DNA of 64,000 nucleotides. Origin: Sophora flavescens (Eukaryota; Streptophyta; Magnoliopsida; Fabales; Fabaceae). The DNA is taken from contig CM061062.1 of assembly GCA_030762895.1 (NCBI GenBank), positions 284,018,397-284,082,396 of the forward strand. Reading direction: 5' to 3'. Under the pieces are notes generated by a model that did not search any database, was not told where the DNA came from, and saw only the letters and a program-made list of their open reading frames with translations. Within the stretch, counting starts at the first letter, position 1, and each line of letters starts with the position of its first letter. Shown here in pieces: positions 54,441 through 64,000 of this stretch. The translations under genes were made by a program, and so were the position numbers.

Positions 54441-55321
54441 GTATCTCCATCGTCTTCAGCTTGATAAGGGCGTTGCATCAGTTTACGGTTTCTTAGATCC
54501 GTCAATCCTTCTGCCCGAGTTCTTTCTCAGGCGATGCATTGAGTAAATACTTAGGGAACTTGTTGGAAGACAATCCGAAAGAATTATATCTGGCTCCCTA
54601 CTGTATGGATCGCCATTGGCAGTTGTTCGTACTTCACCCGTCTAGGCATACTGTCATATTCTTCTGCTCTCTCCACCATGATCCGCCACCGAAGGTGGTG
54701 GAAGCTGTAAATATGTAAGTAACTAATCTTAAATTTAATTTAAGTTTTAATATCAGTTGTTTTTAGTTTATTACACACATGATATATGAGTTTGTTAATT
54801 GATCGACATGATTATTTGTTTATGATAGCGCGCTGAAGGCGAGTAGCATAAGTTGCGCCAATGGGAGAAGTAGGACTTCTAAGACTAAAGCAAATCCTGT
54901 ATGGAACATCCTCAAAGTTTGGTAGTTTATTTATCAAATAATTAATATTATAATTACTAATTTATGTGTATATTCAACTGACGTTGAAATTAATTTTGTT
55001 GGTAGTCTCGATTTCAAACTGACAGTTGGTCGTGCGGCTATTATGTGATGCTTCATATGCTGAACACAGTCTCCGCATCTATTACGGATGGATGGAAGAA
55101 GGTAATATTTAAACAACTTGTTAAATTATATATTATAGTTTTGAAGATGACTTGCATTGATGTTATTGTTATTATTTGAACGTGTCTAGGCATTTATCGA
55201 CCAATCGCCTATTGAAGAAGATGAGTTAAGAGACTTGAGGATGCGCTTTCATTGAATTCTTCTTCAAGTATGCGGCTGAAAAAGGAATTGACAACATACC
55301 TCCGCACTACTTAGATAAATA
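54441..55321 (+). pseudogene. Ulp1 (C48 cysteine protease)-like C-terminus of the CACTA gene
   Basis: Several exons in shifting frames. LHRLQLDKGVASVYGFLDPS opens it, then ELYLAPYCMDRHWQLFVLHP carries the catalytic His of Ulp1 proteases (near 54613), and TDSWSCGYYVM the catalytic Cys (near 55032), followed by FFKYAAEKGIDNIPPHYLD and a stop. Introns are likely at about 54715-54830, 54915-55015 and 55103-55190. Ulp1 proteases cleave SUMO or SUMO-like tags, and such domains are known as additions to plant transposons. Frame changes near 54440 and 54535 suggest decay or splice sites I have misplaced. Confidence 0.72.
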
Positions 55322-55574
55322 GTTTTTTTGTTAGACTTTAGAAACTAATTAATAACATGTATATATATATCCTTAGATAGTTTTGTTTTTTAGACATTGG
55401 AACTAAAATTTATTTATATATATATATGGGTTTTGGTTTTAAGTCCCCCCATTGTTCAATTTTCCTTTGCAATTCTCAGATTGTGTGTGATATTCCGTGT
55501 TACTGGGACTCGAATGCGGGGATAGCCGAGAGGAGTGATATTTTAAAACTGAATTTAAAAAAAAAAACCTATTA

Positions 55575-55960
55575 ACGCTGGGCTTGTATCAAACAACCGA
55601 CGTTAATATGATTTTATAAAATATACAGTACACTATTAACGTCAGTTGTTTATTACAACTGACGTTAAAATTAAACCTTTAACGTCAGTTCTTTATAACA
55701 ACTGACGTTAGTTTTAACAAAATCAACGTCCGTTGTATTAAAGAACTGACGTTAAATGTTTAATTTTAACGTCAGTTGTTTATAAACGTCAGTTGTTTAC
55801 AAAATTAACGTCGGTTTTGTTAAGGAACTGACGTTAATAGTGTTATATTTAACGTCAGTTCTCAACTGACGTTAAAATATTAACTATTAACGTCAGCTGT
55901 ATTTACGTCAGTCAGTATTTTGACGTAAAAAATCAATTTTAACTGACGTAAAAAACACTT
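55575..55960. repeat. Right subterminal repeats of CACTA 2
   Basis: About eight alternating AACGTCAGTT / AACTGACGTT units. Confidence 0.88.
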
Positions 55961-55972
55961 ATTGCACTAGTG

Positions 55973-56180
55973 TCAGTCACGGACTCACGGCCTCAAGCCC
56001 TCACCCACTCAACCCCACACCCGGAGGACGACGGCAGAGCAAAGGAGGAAGGAGATAAAGGCAAAAACAAAAGCCAAAATTTGATCTGAAAAGAAGCAGG
56101 TTAGATCTATACATTTTGAAATCATTTTGTCTGATTCTGAGATTTTTTTTTTGCACCGTTCACTGTTTTGGCTCTTGGCT
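55973..56180. other. Continuation of the 42640-43130 leader-like DNA
   Basis: CT/CA-rich, then purine-rich with a CAGGTTAGAT donor-like site near 56100. No protein seen. Confidence 0.4.
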
Positions 56181-56184
56181 CTGT

Positions 56185-56368
56185 TTGGAACTCCGTTGCG
56201 GCTGATGCGGCTGATGCGGCCGTTGCGGGTGTTACGTTGCGGCCGTTACACCGTTACGTTGCAGCCGTAATGGGTGATTTCGAATCACACCGTAATTGCG
56301 GCCCAATGCCGTTGCGATGAGTCCCGCAACCGCATTAGCGGTTGCGGACCGCATTTTGAAACCCTGCA
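56185..56368. repeat. GC-rich 'gcggttgcgg' repeat element end
   Basis: Dense gcggccgttgcgg / ccgcaaccgc text with several short palindromes, ending at gaaaccctgca. It interrupts the MYB/SANT-like frame next to it, so it is likely a small transposon or fragment. Confidence 0.5.
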
Positions 56369-56369
56369 C

Positions 56370-56716
56370 TAACGAATAAATTTTGCAGTACCAGAATAAG
56401 GTCTTGCCAAACTTCTTCATTGGCATTTACATGGTTTGATTCTATATCCCATGTAAATCCCGTGCGACCTAGCAATGTTGAAAATTCACGATGTTGAATA
56501 CGAAGACGGTTAAATTTCCCTTTCAACTTCTCAACACCATAATTTTCTCCAATAATTCCTGCCAATTCATCGTTTTATTTCTTTCTAAGTCTTTGACTTA
56601 AATGTTGATAATTGCAATTCGTTTTTCTTCACTCGATCATATATTAGTGGAATCAAAGCTTTCGTATTTTGGGCAGACCATTCCATAGTATCTCCCTTTT
56701 CACTTTTTCCTCCCAT
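56370..56716 (-). pseudogene. MYB/SANT-like (Myb_DNA-bind_3) protein, N-terminal fragment
   Basis: ATG at 56714-56716 (MGGKSEKG), then WSAQNTKALIPLIYDRVKKNE, a TAG where the family has the W of K-x-W-K-E-I, a one-base shift near 56575, and YGVEKLKGKFNRLRIQHREF, TGFTWDIESNHVNANEEVWQDLI. This is the canonical trihelix-like MYB/SANT domain of plant L10-interacting-MYB and Harbinger-ORF1 proteins, which bind DNA. The fragment ends at the GC-rich repeat. Its expected C-terminus lies on the same strand at 41345-41790, beyond the CACTA insertion. Confidence 0.72.
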
Positions 56717-58264
56717 ATTTTCCTAGTTACATAATTAAATTAAAGAAAAAAAATCACCAAATTAATCAACTTGGATTCATATTTGAAATAAAAAATTAGC
56801 AAGATCTCATTCCAAAATCTATTCCACCCCCGTGACAGTACATCTGTTAATTTATGCTGCACATTTTCTAGAATGATGTAGGATAGAAAAAGCTAGAATC
56901 TCCTCTTTCTATCTAGGTGTACAAGATTTTACTAGAATGATTTGTAAAAAATATTAAAAAATTAGTAACCGCTTCTTATGGGGGTGGAACTCAGGCTATA
57001 TATATATATATATAGCCTTACCCTATGTACTAATTGGGTAAAAAACTTGAGAACAAATATTAGCAAATAATAAACAATTACTAGCACTTTCTCCCACTAC
57101 ACTATAGCTCCTCCACACCTTTCTATAGCACCCAAGTTTCTGTAAACTATATTGTATCCTTCTAATTGTCAAGACCACACCTACTATTTTCAACAACTAC
57201 CTTTTTATCTTTTCAAAAACTATCAAAATCAAACTTTGACTCTGAACCAACATTTATTCAAAGGTAGTCTATCTTACAACCATGCCACCATGTAAAAATA
57301 ATATAAAAAACCTAAGAAAATCAACAGCAAAACGAAGAAAAAGTTGAGAAGATGGCTTAAGATATTCCAAATGCAAACACATGTCATAGTAATCCATGTA
57401 TGTGAATGGTAAAATAAAAAACTATCAGATGAATTTGGTGAAGAAGACCAAACATCACCATGCAATGGAAATAGTAAAAAAATAAAAATATAATAGCAAC
57501 AAGAAGGGGGTCTCAAAGTTGATAGAAGAACATACTGATGGATAAATGAAACAAGATAGAAATCTCCACAACGTGGGTAGTAGCAGAGCAGAAGAGCCCC
57601 TCCCTCAACTTTGTGTCTGTTCCTCTCTCCACTTCTTGTGCGTTTTTTCGTTCTCCATAGCAAAAGAATAGTTATAGCATTGCCACACCCTTTTCACTTG
57701 TTTTCATTATAATTACAGCCTTGCCACCGTGTTTTCAGATTCCCATTTCCTGTTTCCGAGATTTTGAAAAGGTAACGTTGGAAATAGGTTTTTTTTTTTT
57801 CTTCCAAAATTTGACTTAATTTAAGAAATGCTTCCAAGGAAATGTTTTCATTAACTTCAATCGTTACCGCCGAGATCCGACTTATCACAATCTCATCGTA
57901 AAATGTCAAATCATCAAGAGTAAATAATGGAGGTTGTTTTAGATTATGCCTTGACAGAATATTGTATTCCGGTCCTACGTATCCCAATGGAAATCAAAGC
58001 CAGACGTAGTTCTAGGTTCAACCCTTGGCCATACGGTGATCTCAATCCCTTAATCTTGTATCTGATGAATACCAGCAAGCAAGGACTCTTCAATAGTCTC
58101 TTGGTCGAGCTAGTTTCTCTAATAAGGTTAAAGGAGAGTCACCGGGTTAGTGAAAAGTGAGTGTCACTCTTGGGTTTTCCTCCTTTTATAATAGGATCCC
58201 CATATCTTTAAGAGATCTGGATTTATCTCCTTTTATCTCTTAAATCTTCTTTGAGATGTGATTT
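56717..58264. other. Intergenic, no gene recognised
   Basis: AT-rich with a (TA)n tract near 56998-57015. Several frames up to 129 codons lack family features. 57760-58160 looks less AT-rich but gives no recognisable protein. Confidence 0.45.
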
Positions 58265-58515
58265 CCTTAATTTAAGGGATATTATCTCTTTTAACCGGAT
58301 AATGTTATGTGAGATAATATCATGATTGATTAAGATAATATCTTAAATTGATCTCTTAACCGGATAAGGTTATTTGAGATAATATTAGGATTATTTAAGG
58401 ATAATATCAATATTTTATCCCTTAATTTAAGGGATATTATCTCTTCTAACCGGATAAGGTTGTTTAAGATAATGTCAGGATTATTGAAGATAATATCAAT
58501 ATCTTATCCTTAATA
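58265..58515 (+). repeat. Degenerate tandem repeat around 'taaccggataaggtt'
   Basis: Three partial units of taaccggataaggtt-ttgagataat-atc-ggatta-t-aa-gataatatc, with a direct repeat of ttaatttaagggatattatc at about 58269 and 58422. Confidence 0.85.
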
Positions 58516-58769
58516 TCTGGGTTGGATCGGATATCCAAATTCGGTGACTGGATTTTACTCTTCAACCAGCACATCAACCAAACATATTTTCAAGCTTATT
58601 TTCTGTTTTCACTGGAAATGAAAACAAGAAATGACAAGAAATGGTTAAAACAAACGGGCAAGTACTTCATTCAATCAGCGCACACATATACAGATATATA
58701 TACTTCAAGAATATATCATATTTTCAATAACATGACTAACACAATTATATATAGAGTGTTTAATAACTA

Positions 58770-58926
58770 TATACTGATAGTGTAAAAAAGTTTTATACAA
58801 ACATTCAATCATATTTTATCATTATGCCATTTTATTATATTAGTTCATAAAACATTTCTATAAAATATCTATGTGATGAAATATGATTGGATGATTATGT
58901 AAAACTTTTTTATACTATCAGTGTAT
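58770..58926. mobile_element. MITE with inverted arms of about 50 bp
   Basis: Starts atactgatagtgtaaaaaag and ends with its inverse cttttttatactatcagtgt. The arms continue through tcaatcatattttatca. About 157 bp and non-coding. A TA target site is possible. Confidence 0.8.
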
Positions 58927-59040
58927 ATCCATTAAATCCATATATATAATATTAAATAAAGTATTTACTTAGCAAAATTTCTTCATCATGCAGGTAAAAT
59001 AATCATCATGGGACACGTAAATTTTTTTAGCAAAATAACC

Positions 59041-60297
59041 CGTGTTATTAAATTCGGACAGACGAACCAAAAATCGGACCCATGACTGGTTCAGTCAACA
59101 TATTAGATCGATAGGTCGTCGAATCGGACATGACGTCATCAAACCATGGTTAAACCGGTTTAAACCGCGTGTGCGCGCTGCCTAGGGAATCATCCCCTCA
59201 CGCTCACCCGCTGCTCATTCAGTTGGGTTGACCGTCGCTCACTCTTAGGGAATGGAATAGGTCAGGTTGCTTCTCAGGGGACTATGGCCTAACCTAACCT
59301 ATTTAATAAAAAAATCAGGTAAAAGTCTTTTAAAAAGCCTGTATAACTAAAAAGGTTAGACTATGACTTTTAAAAAAAAACATATTAGGCTGATGAGGTC
59401 GGCCTATTTAACATATACACACGACATACACACATATATAATGTAATTTAATATAGGAGAATGTTAACCAGTGATACTGGTTAATGAATAAAAAGAAGAA
59501 ATTTTTCATGAGAACTTGTGTATTCAATATTTAGAAATGTGATACACTTTATTTTTCAATGAAACATTTCTCTTTTGCATTCCTTAACCTGTGCTCTTAG
59601 AGCATTAGTTAGCATGACCTTTTAATATATTATTTATAATAATATAATATTTGAAAGTAAATGCCTATTTGCCTATTTAAATAAAAATAATTACTTGCCT
59701 ATTTATTTATGAAGGCCTAGTGGCATATTCATTATATAGGCATACCGGCCTCCTTATCATTAGAGGCTTACAAGCCTCTTTACAAATGAAATCGACATAT
59801 GACCTATTTATAGGTGGAGATATATTTAAATCCCTCATTGAAAATAATGCCTTTAAATACACTTTTAGGCCAGGTGAGACTTTGAAGTAGGTCAAGTCAA
59901 GCCTTAAAAATTGGCCTCCATCAAACTAACAGGTCATGTTCAAACTTAAGATTGAAATGCATGTCAAACTCGTGGCCTAACCAATTCTAACCCCTACTCA
60001 GCCCAAAAATCCCCTCACGCGCCAACTGCTCATCAATTCAAGATGCACCACAAAAAATAGCCAAAAATCTCCAACTGTGATTCGATCCCCAGACCTTGTA
60101 CAAGGACTGCATGCTTATCAACGGCACCACATGAGTCACTTGGTATTGGTTTATTAAATATTATATATATTCACATCTTTGTTATAAAATTTATAATATC
60201 AATTCAAACGGCTTAACAATAACTCACTAGTTCGGTCGATGACCCATCACACCAATGGCCTGACTGAATCGATATCCGGTTCAGTTTTTGTAACACT
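59041..60297. mobile_element. Decayed inverted-repeat element with a second one nested inside
   Basis: The outer arms (cgtgttattaaattcgg at 59041 and its inverse near 60297) and the ggttcagtcaac / gttcagt texts suggest a terminal-inverted-repeat transposon. A second pair, tagggaatggaataggt (about 59246) and accaattctaacccct (about 59980), brackets a 750-bp AT-rich inner element. No coding region; limits uncertain. Confidence 0.4.
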
Positions 60298-60456
60298 GAA
60301 AATAACAATCATAACAAATGGAAGTTCTTGGGTGTATCGTTTTTTTTTCCTATTAATTTTTAGTGTCAGGGACCTATCTTGTTAGATCTTTTGTTACTTA
60401 CTTTGATGTATAGGTCAGCTGGAGTTCTTGGGTTTGTTCTTTTTGGTTACTTATTA

Positions 60457-60458
<2 letters not shown>

Positions 60459-60488
<30 letters not shown>
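60459..60488. repeat. (AT)n microsatellite
   Basis: About 15 AT units. Confidence 0.95.
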
Positions 60489-60490
<2 letters not shown>

Positions 60491-60801
60491 ATGATTATGC
60501 TTCTTTGTAGGGACAATATCATTTTTATAAAGATATCTTTTTTGGTTCTCTTGTATGTGGATTGAGCACCCCTTGTGCTCACTATCAATATATTTTTGCT
60601 TATTAAAAAAAAAAGGTTCATTTTCTTTCTAGTTTCTATTGTGAATGGTGTAGCTAGGAACATTATTGAAACATGATACATTCATCATGATTTTTGTCTT
60701 GCTTCTAATATCTTCATGGTCACTCACATCTATCTTATTAGTCAACAAACATTTGACCAAAGTGCAACTGCGCCAATTAAGTTCTTGTTTACATAATGTT
60801 A

Positions 60802-62466
60802 TTACAGCACTTGCACCCATGAACCAGAACTTGGTATACCTGCATGCACCAAAAATAGCATATAGTACCCTGGTGGTGCAATCTGTGCCGTGGATGGCCC
60901 CACCGCCGTAGCATAATAAGTATCTCCATTCACATGCGTAACCCCCACCAACTTCAACACCACCATTCTCTGATTCATACCAAAAGAGTGTGTTGTAAAC
61001 GATGGTGCAATTAGCCTAACCGATACTTCACTAGCTGAAGTGTACCTTGTTACCGTGAACGTGATATAAGAGAATACCCTATACCCTAAGATATTACTTG
61101 TCACATACGTAATCATTGGCCTCATTGGATCAAGCACTGGTGACAAATATGAAGGAGAGAAAGCCTCTAAGCTAAGATCTGTAGGGTACTCAACCCCAGT
61201 GAAATTGTAGAATACATGTGGGTTGCTACCACCAACCAGAACTCTACCATCCCTTAACAATACTGCCGAGGAATGGTAGAGTCTAGGTCTAGAAGCAGGT
61301 AGCATCACACCAAACCTCCACCTTGAGTCTGTCTCCGATGGTCGGAAAATAATCGGTGTTAGTACCGGTTCGCGGCCGTGTTCCCACCCGGCCGTGCCTA
61401 ACGCGACACCATTAATTATAATGACATGACCATTGGGGAGAAGTAGCATATCTCCCATTACTCTTGCCATTGGCATGTTCTCCATAACCCAAGTAGGGTT
61501 TTGGTCAGTAACTTTAAGCCTTCCACAAGTGCTAAGAGCTTGCATGTAGTTCCCTTGTATTGCACCCTCAAATGAACCATGTGGTGCTCCTCCACACACC
61601 ATGATTTCAGCTTCAATATAATTTTTGTTTTCATCAAGTGGGAGAAGAATTGATGAACCTGAACTTGGATAGTTTCTAGGATCACCACCTGGGATACGAG
61701 GGAACTCTTTGATGACACGGTTTTGGTTATAATCAAATAACACAGAACGGGTATTGGCGAAAATGAAGAGGTTCCCATCTGGTAAAAGGTGCAAAAAAGG
61801 GTACAAGTTATTTTCATTTGGATCAGAAGTCTCTTGTAGAAAACTAAGATAAATAGGTGAAGAAGAAGGGTTATCATTGTTAGAGCTTTTAGGATAGAAT
61901 TCATAGTTGAATTGTCTTCTACCTCCAACAACAATGACACGTCCATCTGGTAAAATTTGATTAGTTGCATACCATCTTCTTTGAGATAAGTAACTTTGGA
62001 ACTCAATCCAATCACAATTTTCATCAAAACATGGGGTAAACAATCGAATGTTGCGATCCCCGTCGTTGAAGCCACCGGTTTGGAGAAGGGTACCATTAGG
62101 GAGGACAGAAGCTGAGGAACACCAAGTATCAGTTTGTACCATTAAGGGTCTGAAAGTGTTGGTGGCAATGTCATATAGTAGAGAGTGAGCAGTACAATCT
62201 ATTTTAAGGGCTTGATCTTTGGGGTCTATACGGCAAATGCCATTGGAAAGAGAGAGGTTTGAAGGGCCAAAATCTGTTCTGTCAAACATGATGACTTTGT
62301 CATTATGTAGAAGTTGCATGTGCATAGCCGATATGCCAATGTTTGTTTGCAAGATTTGCCATTGTCCTTGATAGCCAAAGGGGGTTTGAGATGCCACTAG
62401 GACTTGAAAACAAGGGAATGAAGCTAGAATGAAGAGAATAAGGATCATGAAAGTGATCATTCTCAT
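60802..62466 (-). CDS. Aldehyde (glyoxal) oxidase, GLOX family
   Basis: 554 residues in one exon. Residues 1-25 form a signal peptide (MRMITFMILILFILASFPCF), so the enzyme is secreted to the cell wall. A glyoxal-oxidase N-terminal domain (about 40-285) and a C-terminal DUF1929 domain (about 445-550) follow, together a galactose-oxidase-like beta-propeller. Visible candidates for the copper-radical site are the Cys of DTWCSSAS, the Tyr of NYEFYP, the Tyr and His of LYHSSAVLL, and the His of THSFGMNQR. Family members oxidise aldehydes such as glyoxal to acids, releasing hydrogen peroxide. In plants they act in anther/tapetum development, wall modification and defence. Length and motifs look intact. 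Confidence 0.93.
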   Translation of the reverse strand: MRMITFMILILFILASFPCFQVLVASQTPFGYQGQWQILQTNIGISAMHMQLLHNDKVIMFDRTDFGPSNLSLSNGICRIDPKDQALKIDCTAHSLLYDIATNTFRPLMVQTDTWCSSASVLPNGTLLQTGGFNDGDRNIRLFTPCFDENCDWIEFQSYLSQRRWYATNQILPDGRVIVVGGRRQFNYEFYPKSSNNDNPSSSPIYLSFLQETSDPNENNLYPFLHLLPDGNLFIFANTRSVLFDYNQNRVIKEFPRIPGGDPRNYPSSGSSILLPLDENKNYIEAEIMVCGGAPHGSFEGAIQGNYMQALSTCGRLKVTDQNPTWVMENMPMARVMGDMLLLPNGHVIIINGVALGTAGWEHGREPVLTPIIFRPSETDSRWRFGVMLPASRPRLYHSSAVLLRDGRVLVGGSNPHVFYNFTGVEYPTDLSLEAFSPSYLSPVLDPMRPMITYVTSNILGYRVFSYITFTVTRYTSASEVSVRLIAPSFTTHSFGMNQRMVVLKLVGVTHVNGDTYYATAVGPSTAQIAPPGYYMLFLVHAGIPSSGSWVQVL

Positions 62467-62575
62467 TCTCTTGGGTAAGAAGGGAGAAGGAGAAATATTG
62501 TTGGAAGAGTGTAGTTGAAATTACTAGTAAGAGAGTTGGTGAGATTTTGAGGGTTGAGGGTTACAATGAAATTGA

Positions 62576-62583
62576 ATTTATAT
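62576..62583 (-). promoter_or_regulatory. Probable TATA box of the GLOX gene
   Basis: TATAAATT on the - strand, 110 bp upstream of the ATG. The surrounding sequence is repeated at about 63190-63200. Confidence 0.5.
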
Positions 62584-63002
62584 TAACATAGGATAAATTA
62601 ATTAATTAATACAGTAATAAGATGATAACTTTGGAAGGTAAAATAAGAGGGCATCTTTGTAAGGAATGATTGATTTGGCAGGTAGAGGGGCACAACTCAA
62701 GGAATGCAGTTTAAGGCCAAGAAATATGAGTATCAAAGCTGCACATCTCCTGCTGATTTTCAATCATGTTATCCACATGTTACAAAAAAACAGGGCATTC
62801 TCTGCTCCACAAAGAGGTTGCAGCGATTATCATTGGCAAAGAGCTTCAATCTCTTCGATGAGTAAAGTATAATAGTGGAGCAAATTCAATTATCAGCATC
62901 TAAAAATGTTAATTAAAGTATTGTAAGGAGCCATATATCATACATAGAATCGTGAAATTTACAAGAACCTTTTATTTTTAACAAGTCACTAGCACACCCA
63001 CA

Positions 63003-63119
63003 ATTTTTTTTTGATAAGCCAAGAAAGTATATTGATAAAGAGTACAAGGGGCAACCCATATACAAGGTAACCGAGTAAAGGAACAAATATAACTAAAATA
63101 CTAGATCCGCAAAAAGAAC
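63003..63119 (-). mobile_element. 5'-truncated LINE fragment
   Basis: The T run followed by gataagccaagaaagtat and agagtacaagg-gcaaccca matches the 3' end of the LINE in EDR1 (12068-12180). Flanked by ctagcacacccacaa and ctagcacagacccacaa, a probable target duplication with a 2-bp difference. Confidence 0.8.
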
Positions 63120-63146
63120 CTAGCACAGACCCACAAATGATATGTG

Positions 63147-63825
63147 GAGGGTTGGTGAGATTTTGGGGGTTGAGGAATTACAATGAAATTGAATTTATAT
63201 TAGCATAGGATAAATTAATTAATACAGTAATAAGATGATAACTTTGGAAGGAAAAAAAAAAATTTGGATTCCCCCGTATTCACGTATTTACGAAGTCGCA
63301 AGATACATAATTGGATCAATCTTGTTTATAATTTTTTTAAATTTTTTTAATGTACACTCAAATGTATCTATTGTTCTATATTAGTAAAGGCGTGAAAATA
63401 ATGAATGCAGGAATCCAAATAAAAAAAAAAGAAAAAAAAAAGAGGGCATCTTTGTAAGGAATGATTTATTTGGCAGGTAGAGGGGCACAACTCAAGGAAT
63501 GCAGTTTAAGGCCAAGAAATATGAGTATGAAAACTGCACATCTGCTGCTGATTTTCAATCATGTTATCCACATGTTCCAAAAAAAAACAGGGCATTCTCT
63601 GCTCCACAAAGAGGTTGCAGCGATTATTAAGGGCAAAGAGCTTCAATCTCTTCGATGAGTAAAGTATAATAGTGGAGCAAATTCAATTATCAGTATCTAA
63701 AAATGTTAATTAAAGTATTGTAATTTGTAATGAAACATATATCATAGAAGGGTGAAATTTACAAGAACCTTTTATTTTTAACAATACGGCCCTAGCACAG
63801 ACAGAACCACAAATAAGTGATGTTT
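63147..63825 (-). repeat. Promoter-region duplication, copy B (with a small MITE)
   Basis: Direct repeat of copy A in the same orientation. The LINE fragment is absent and a different insertion (63262-63420) is present. Confidence 0.9.
63262..63420. mobile_element. Small MITE with atttggattcc inverted ends
   Basis: The 11-bp ends atttggattcc and ggaatccaaat are inverted and bracket 159 bp absent from copy A. A-rich sequence on both sides hides any target duplication. Confidence 0.7.
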
Positions 63826-64000
63826 GACTTTTAACAACAATTCTAGCAACACACTCCTTAGCATACTCATTCCAACAATTGGATGAATTTCATGTGAGAT
63901 CCACTAAATATAGAGAGCGGACTCACATGATTTAGTGAGTCGATCACACATAAAATCCATCCAGTAATAACGAGTGTGTTAAAAGGAGTGTGTTAAATGA

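Larger units (their letters stand above)
43131..55972 (+). mobile_element. CACTA (En/Spm) element 2, 12.8 kb including a nested LTR element
   Basis: Left end CACTAGTGGAAAA, right end GCACTAGTG, so the 8-bp CACTAGTG is inverted at the two termini. The 3-bp direct repeat TCA flanks it (43128-43130 and 55973-55975). Both ends carry AACGTCAGTT / AACTGACGTT subterminal motifs. Internal length without the nested element is about 7.1 kb. It encodes a Transposase_24/TNPA-like protein with a Ulp1-like C-terminus but no TNPD (Transposase_21) region that I could find, so it is probably non-autonomous. Confidence 0.93.
62530..63146 (-). repeat. Promoter-region duplication, copy A (with a LINE fragment)
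   Basis: Matches 63147-63825 in two blocks: 62532-62640 (gttggtgagatttt to ataactttggaagg) and 62645-63000 (gagggcatctttgtaaggaa to the ctagcacag region). The LINE fragment at 63003-63119 was added later. Confidence 0.9.

Noticed and set aside
57274..57663. 129-codon frame on the - strand
   Set aside because: Aromatic-rich and membrane-like by composition only; no family motif or splice context.

Overview
This window is nuclear DNA of a eudicot plant. The evidence is a spliced EDR1-type Raf-like MAPKKK gene with GT-AG introns, an intronless plant glyoxal/aldehyde oxidase gene, and a dense nest of plant transposable elements (CACTA, L1-type LINE, Ty1/copia, Ty3/gypsy Tat and Athila-like, TRIM, MITEs). 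I cannot name the genus from sequence alone. Most of the window is transposon. Only three ordinary host genes are supported: a GNAT acetyltransferase (+, 6969-7466), EDR1 (-, 8147-27732) and a GLOX-type oxidase (-, 60802-62466). One host-like MYB/SANT pseudogene lies in two pieces.

Layout. 1-5885: internal/3' remnant and LTR of an old retrotransposon, interrupted by a complete 3.28-kb CACTA element (942-4224; target duplication GAA) that carries a two-exon B3-like reading frame. 6969-7466: GNAT gene, convergent with EDR1. 8147-27732: EDR1, 13 coding exons, 943 residues predicted, all exon phases consistent. Its introns hold a 6.4-kb LINE (12068-18462; 17-bp target duplication), a TRIM (about 20405-20687) and a 4.9-kb copia element (22350-27226; target duplication AAAGC). 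27.7-30.4 kb: AT-rich intergenic DNA with a long-inverted-repeat MITE.

30441-41013 is a complete 10.6-kb Tat-lineage gypsy element (target duplication ATCCT). It has gag, a 1257-residue open pol with a second, archaeal-type RNase H, a tandem-repeat array, and an antisense two-exon accessory gene (38005-40086, -) with its own TATA box. 43131-55972 is a 12.8-kb CACTA element (target duplication TCA) encoding a Transposase_24/TNPA-like protein fused to a Ulp1 (C48) protease-like C-terminus. No TNPD transposase was found in it. One of its exons is interrupted by a 5.7-kb Athila-derived non-autonomous LTR element (47552-53298; target duplication GGCAC). Removing the CACTA element brings two same-strand halves of one MYB/SANT-like pseudogene to about 1.8 kb apart. 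57-60.3 kb: MITEs and decayed DNA. 60.8-63.8 kb: the GLOX gene, whose promoter region is tandemly duplicated, with each copy later hit by a different small insertion.

The genes do not form a pathway together. The main story is nested insertion history: six elements have termini and target duplications that can be read directly, and EDR1 stays open although its introns hold more than 11 kb of transposons. The least ordinary features are the antisense gene in the Tat element, the palindromic TCACGGCC modules shared by unrelated elements, and the two CACTA elements carrying gene-like cargo.
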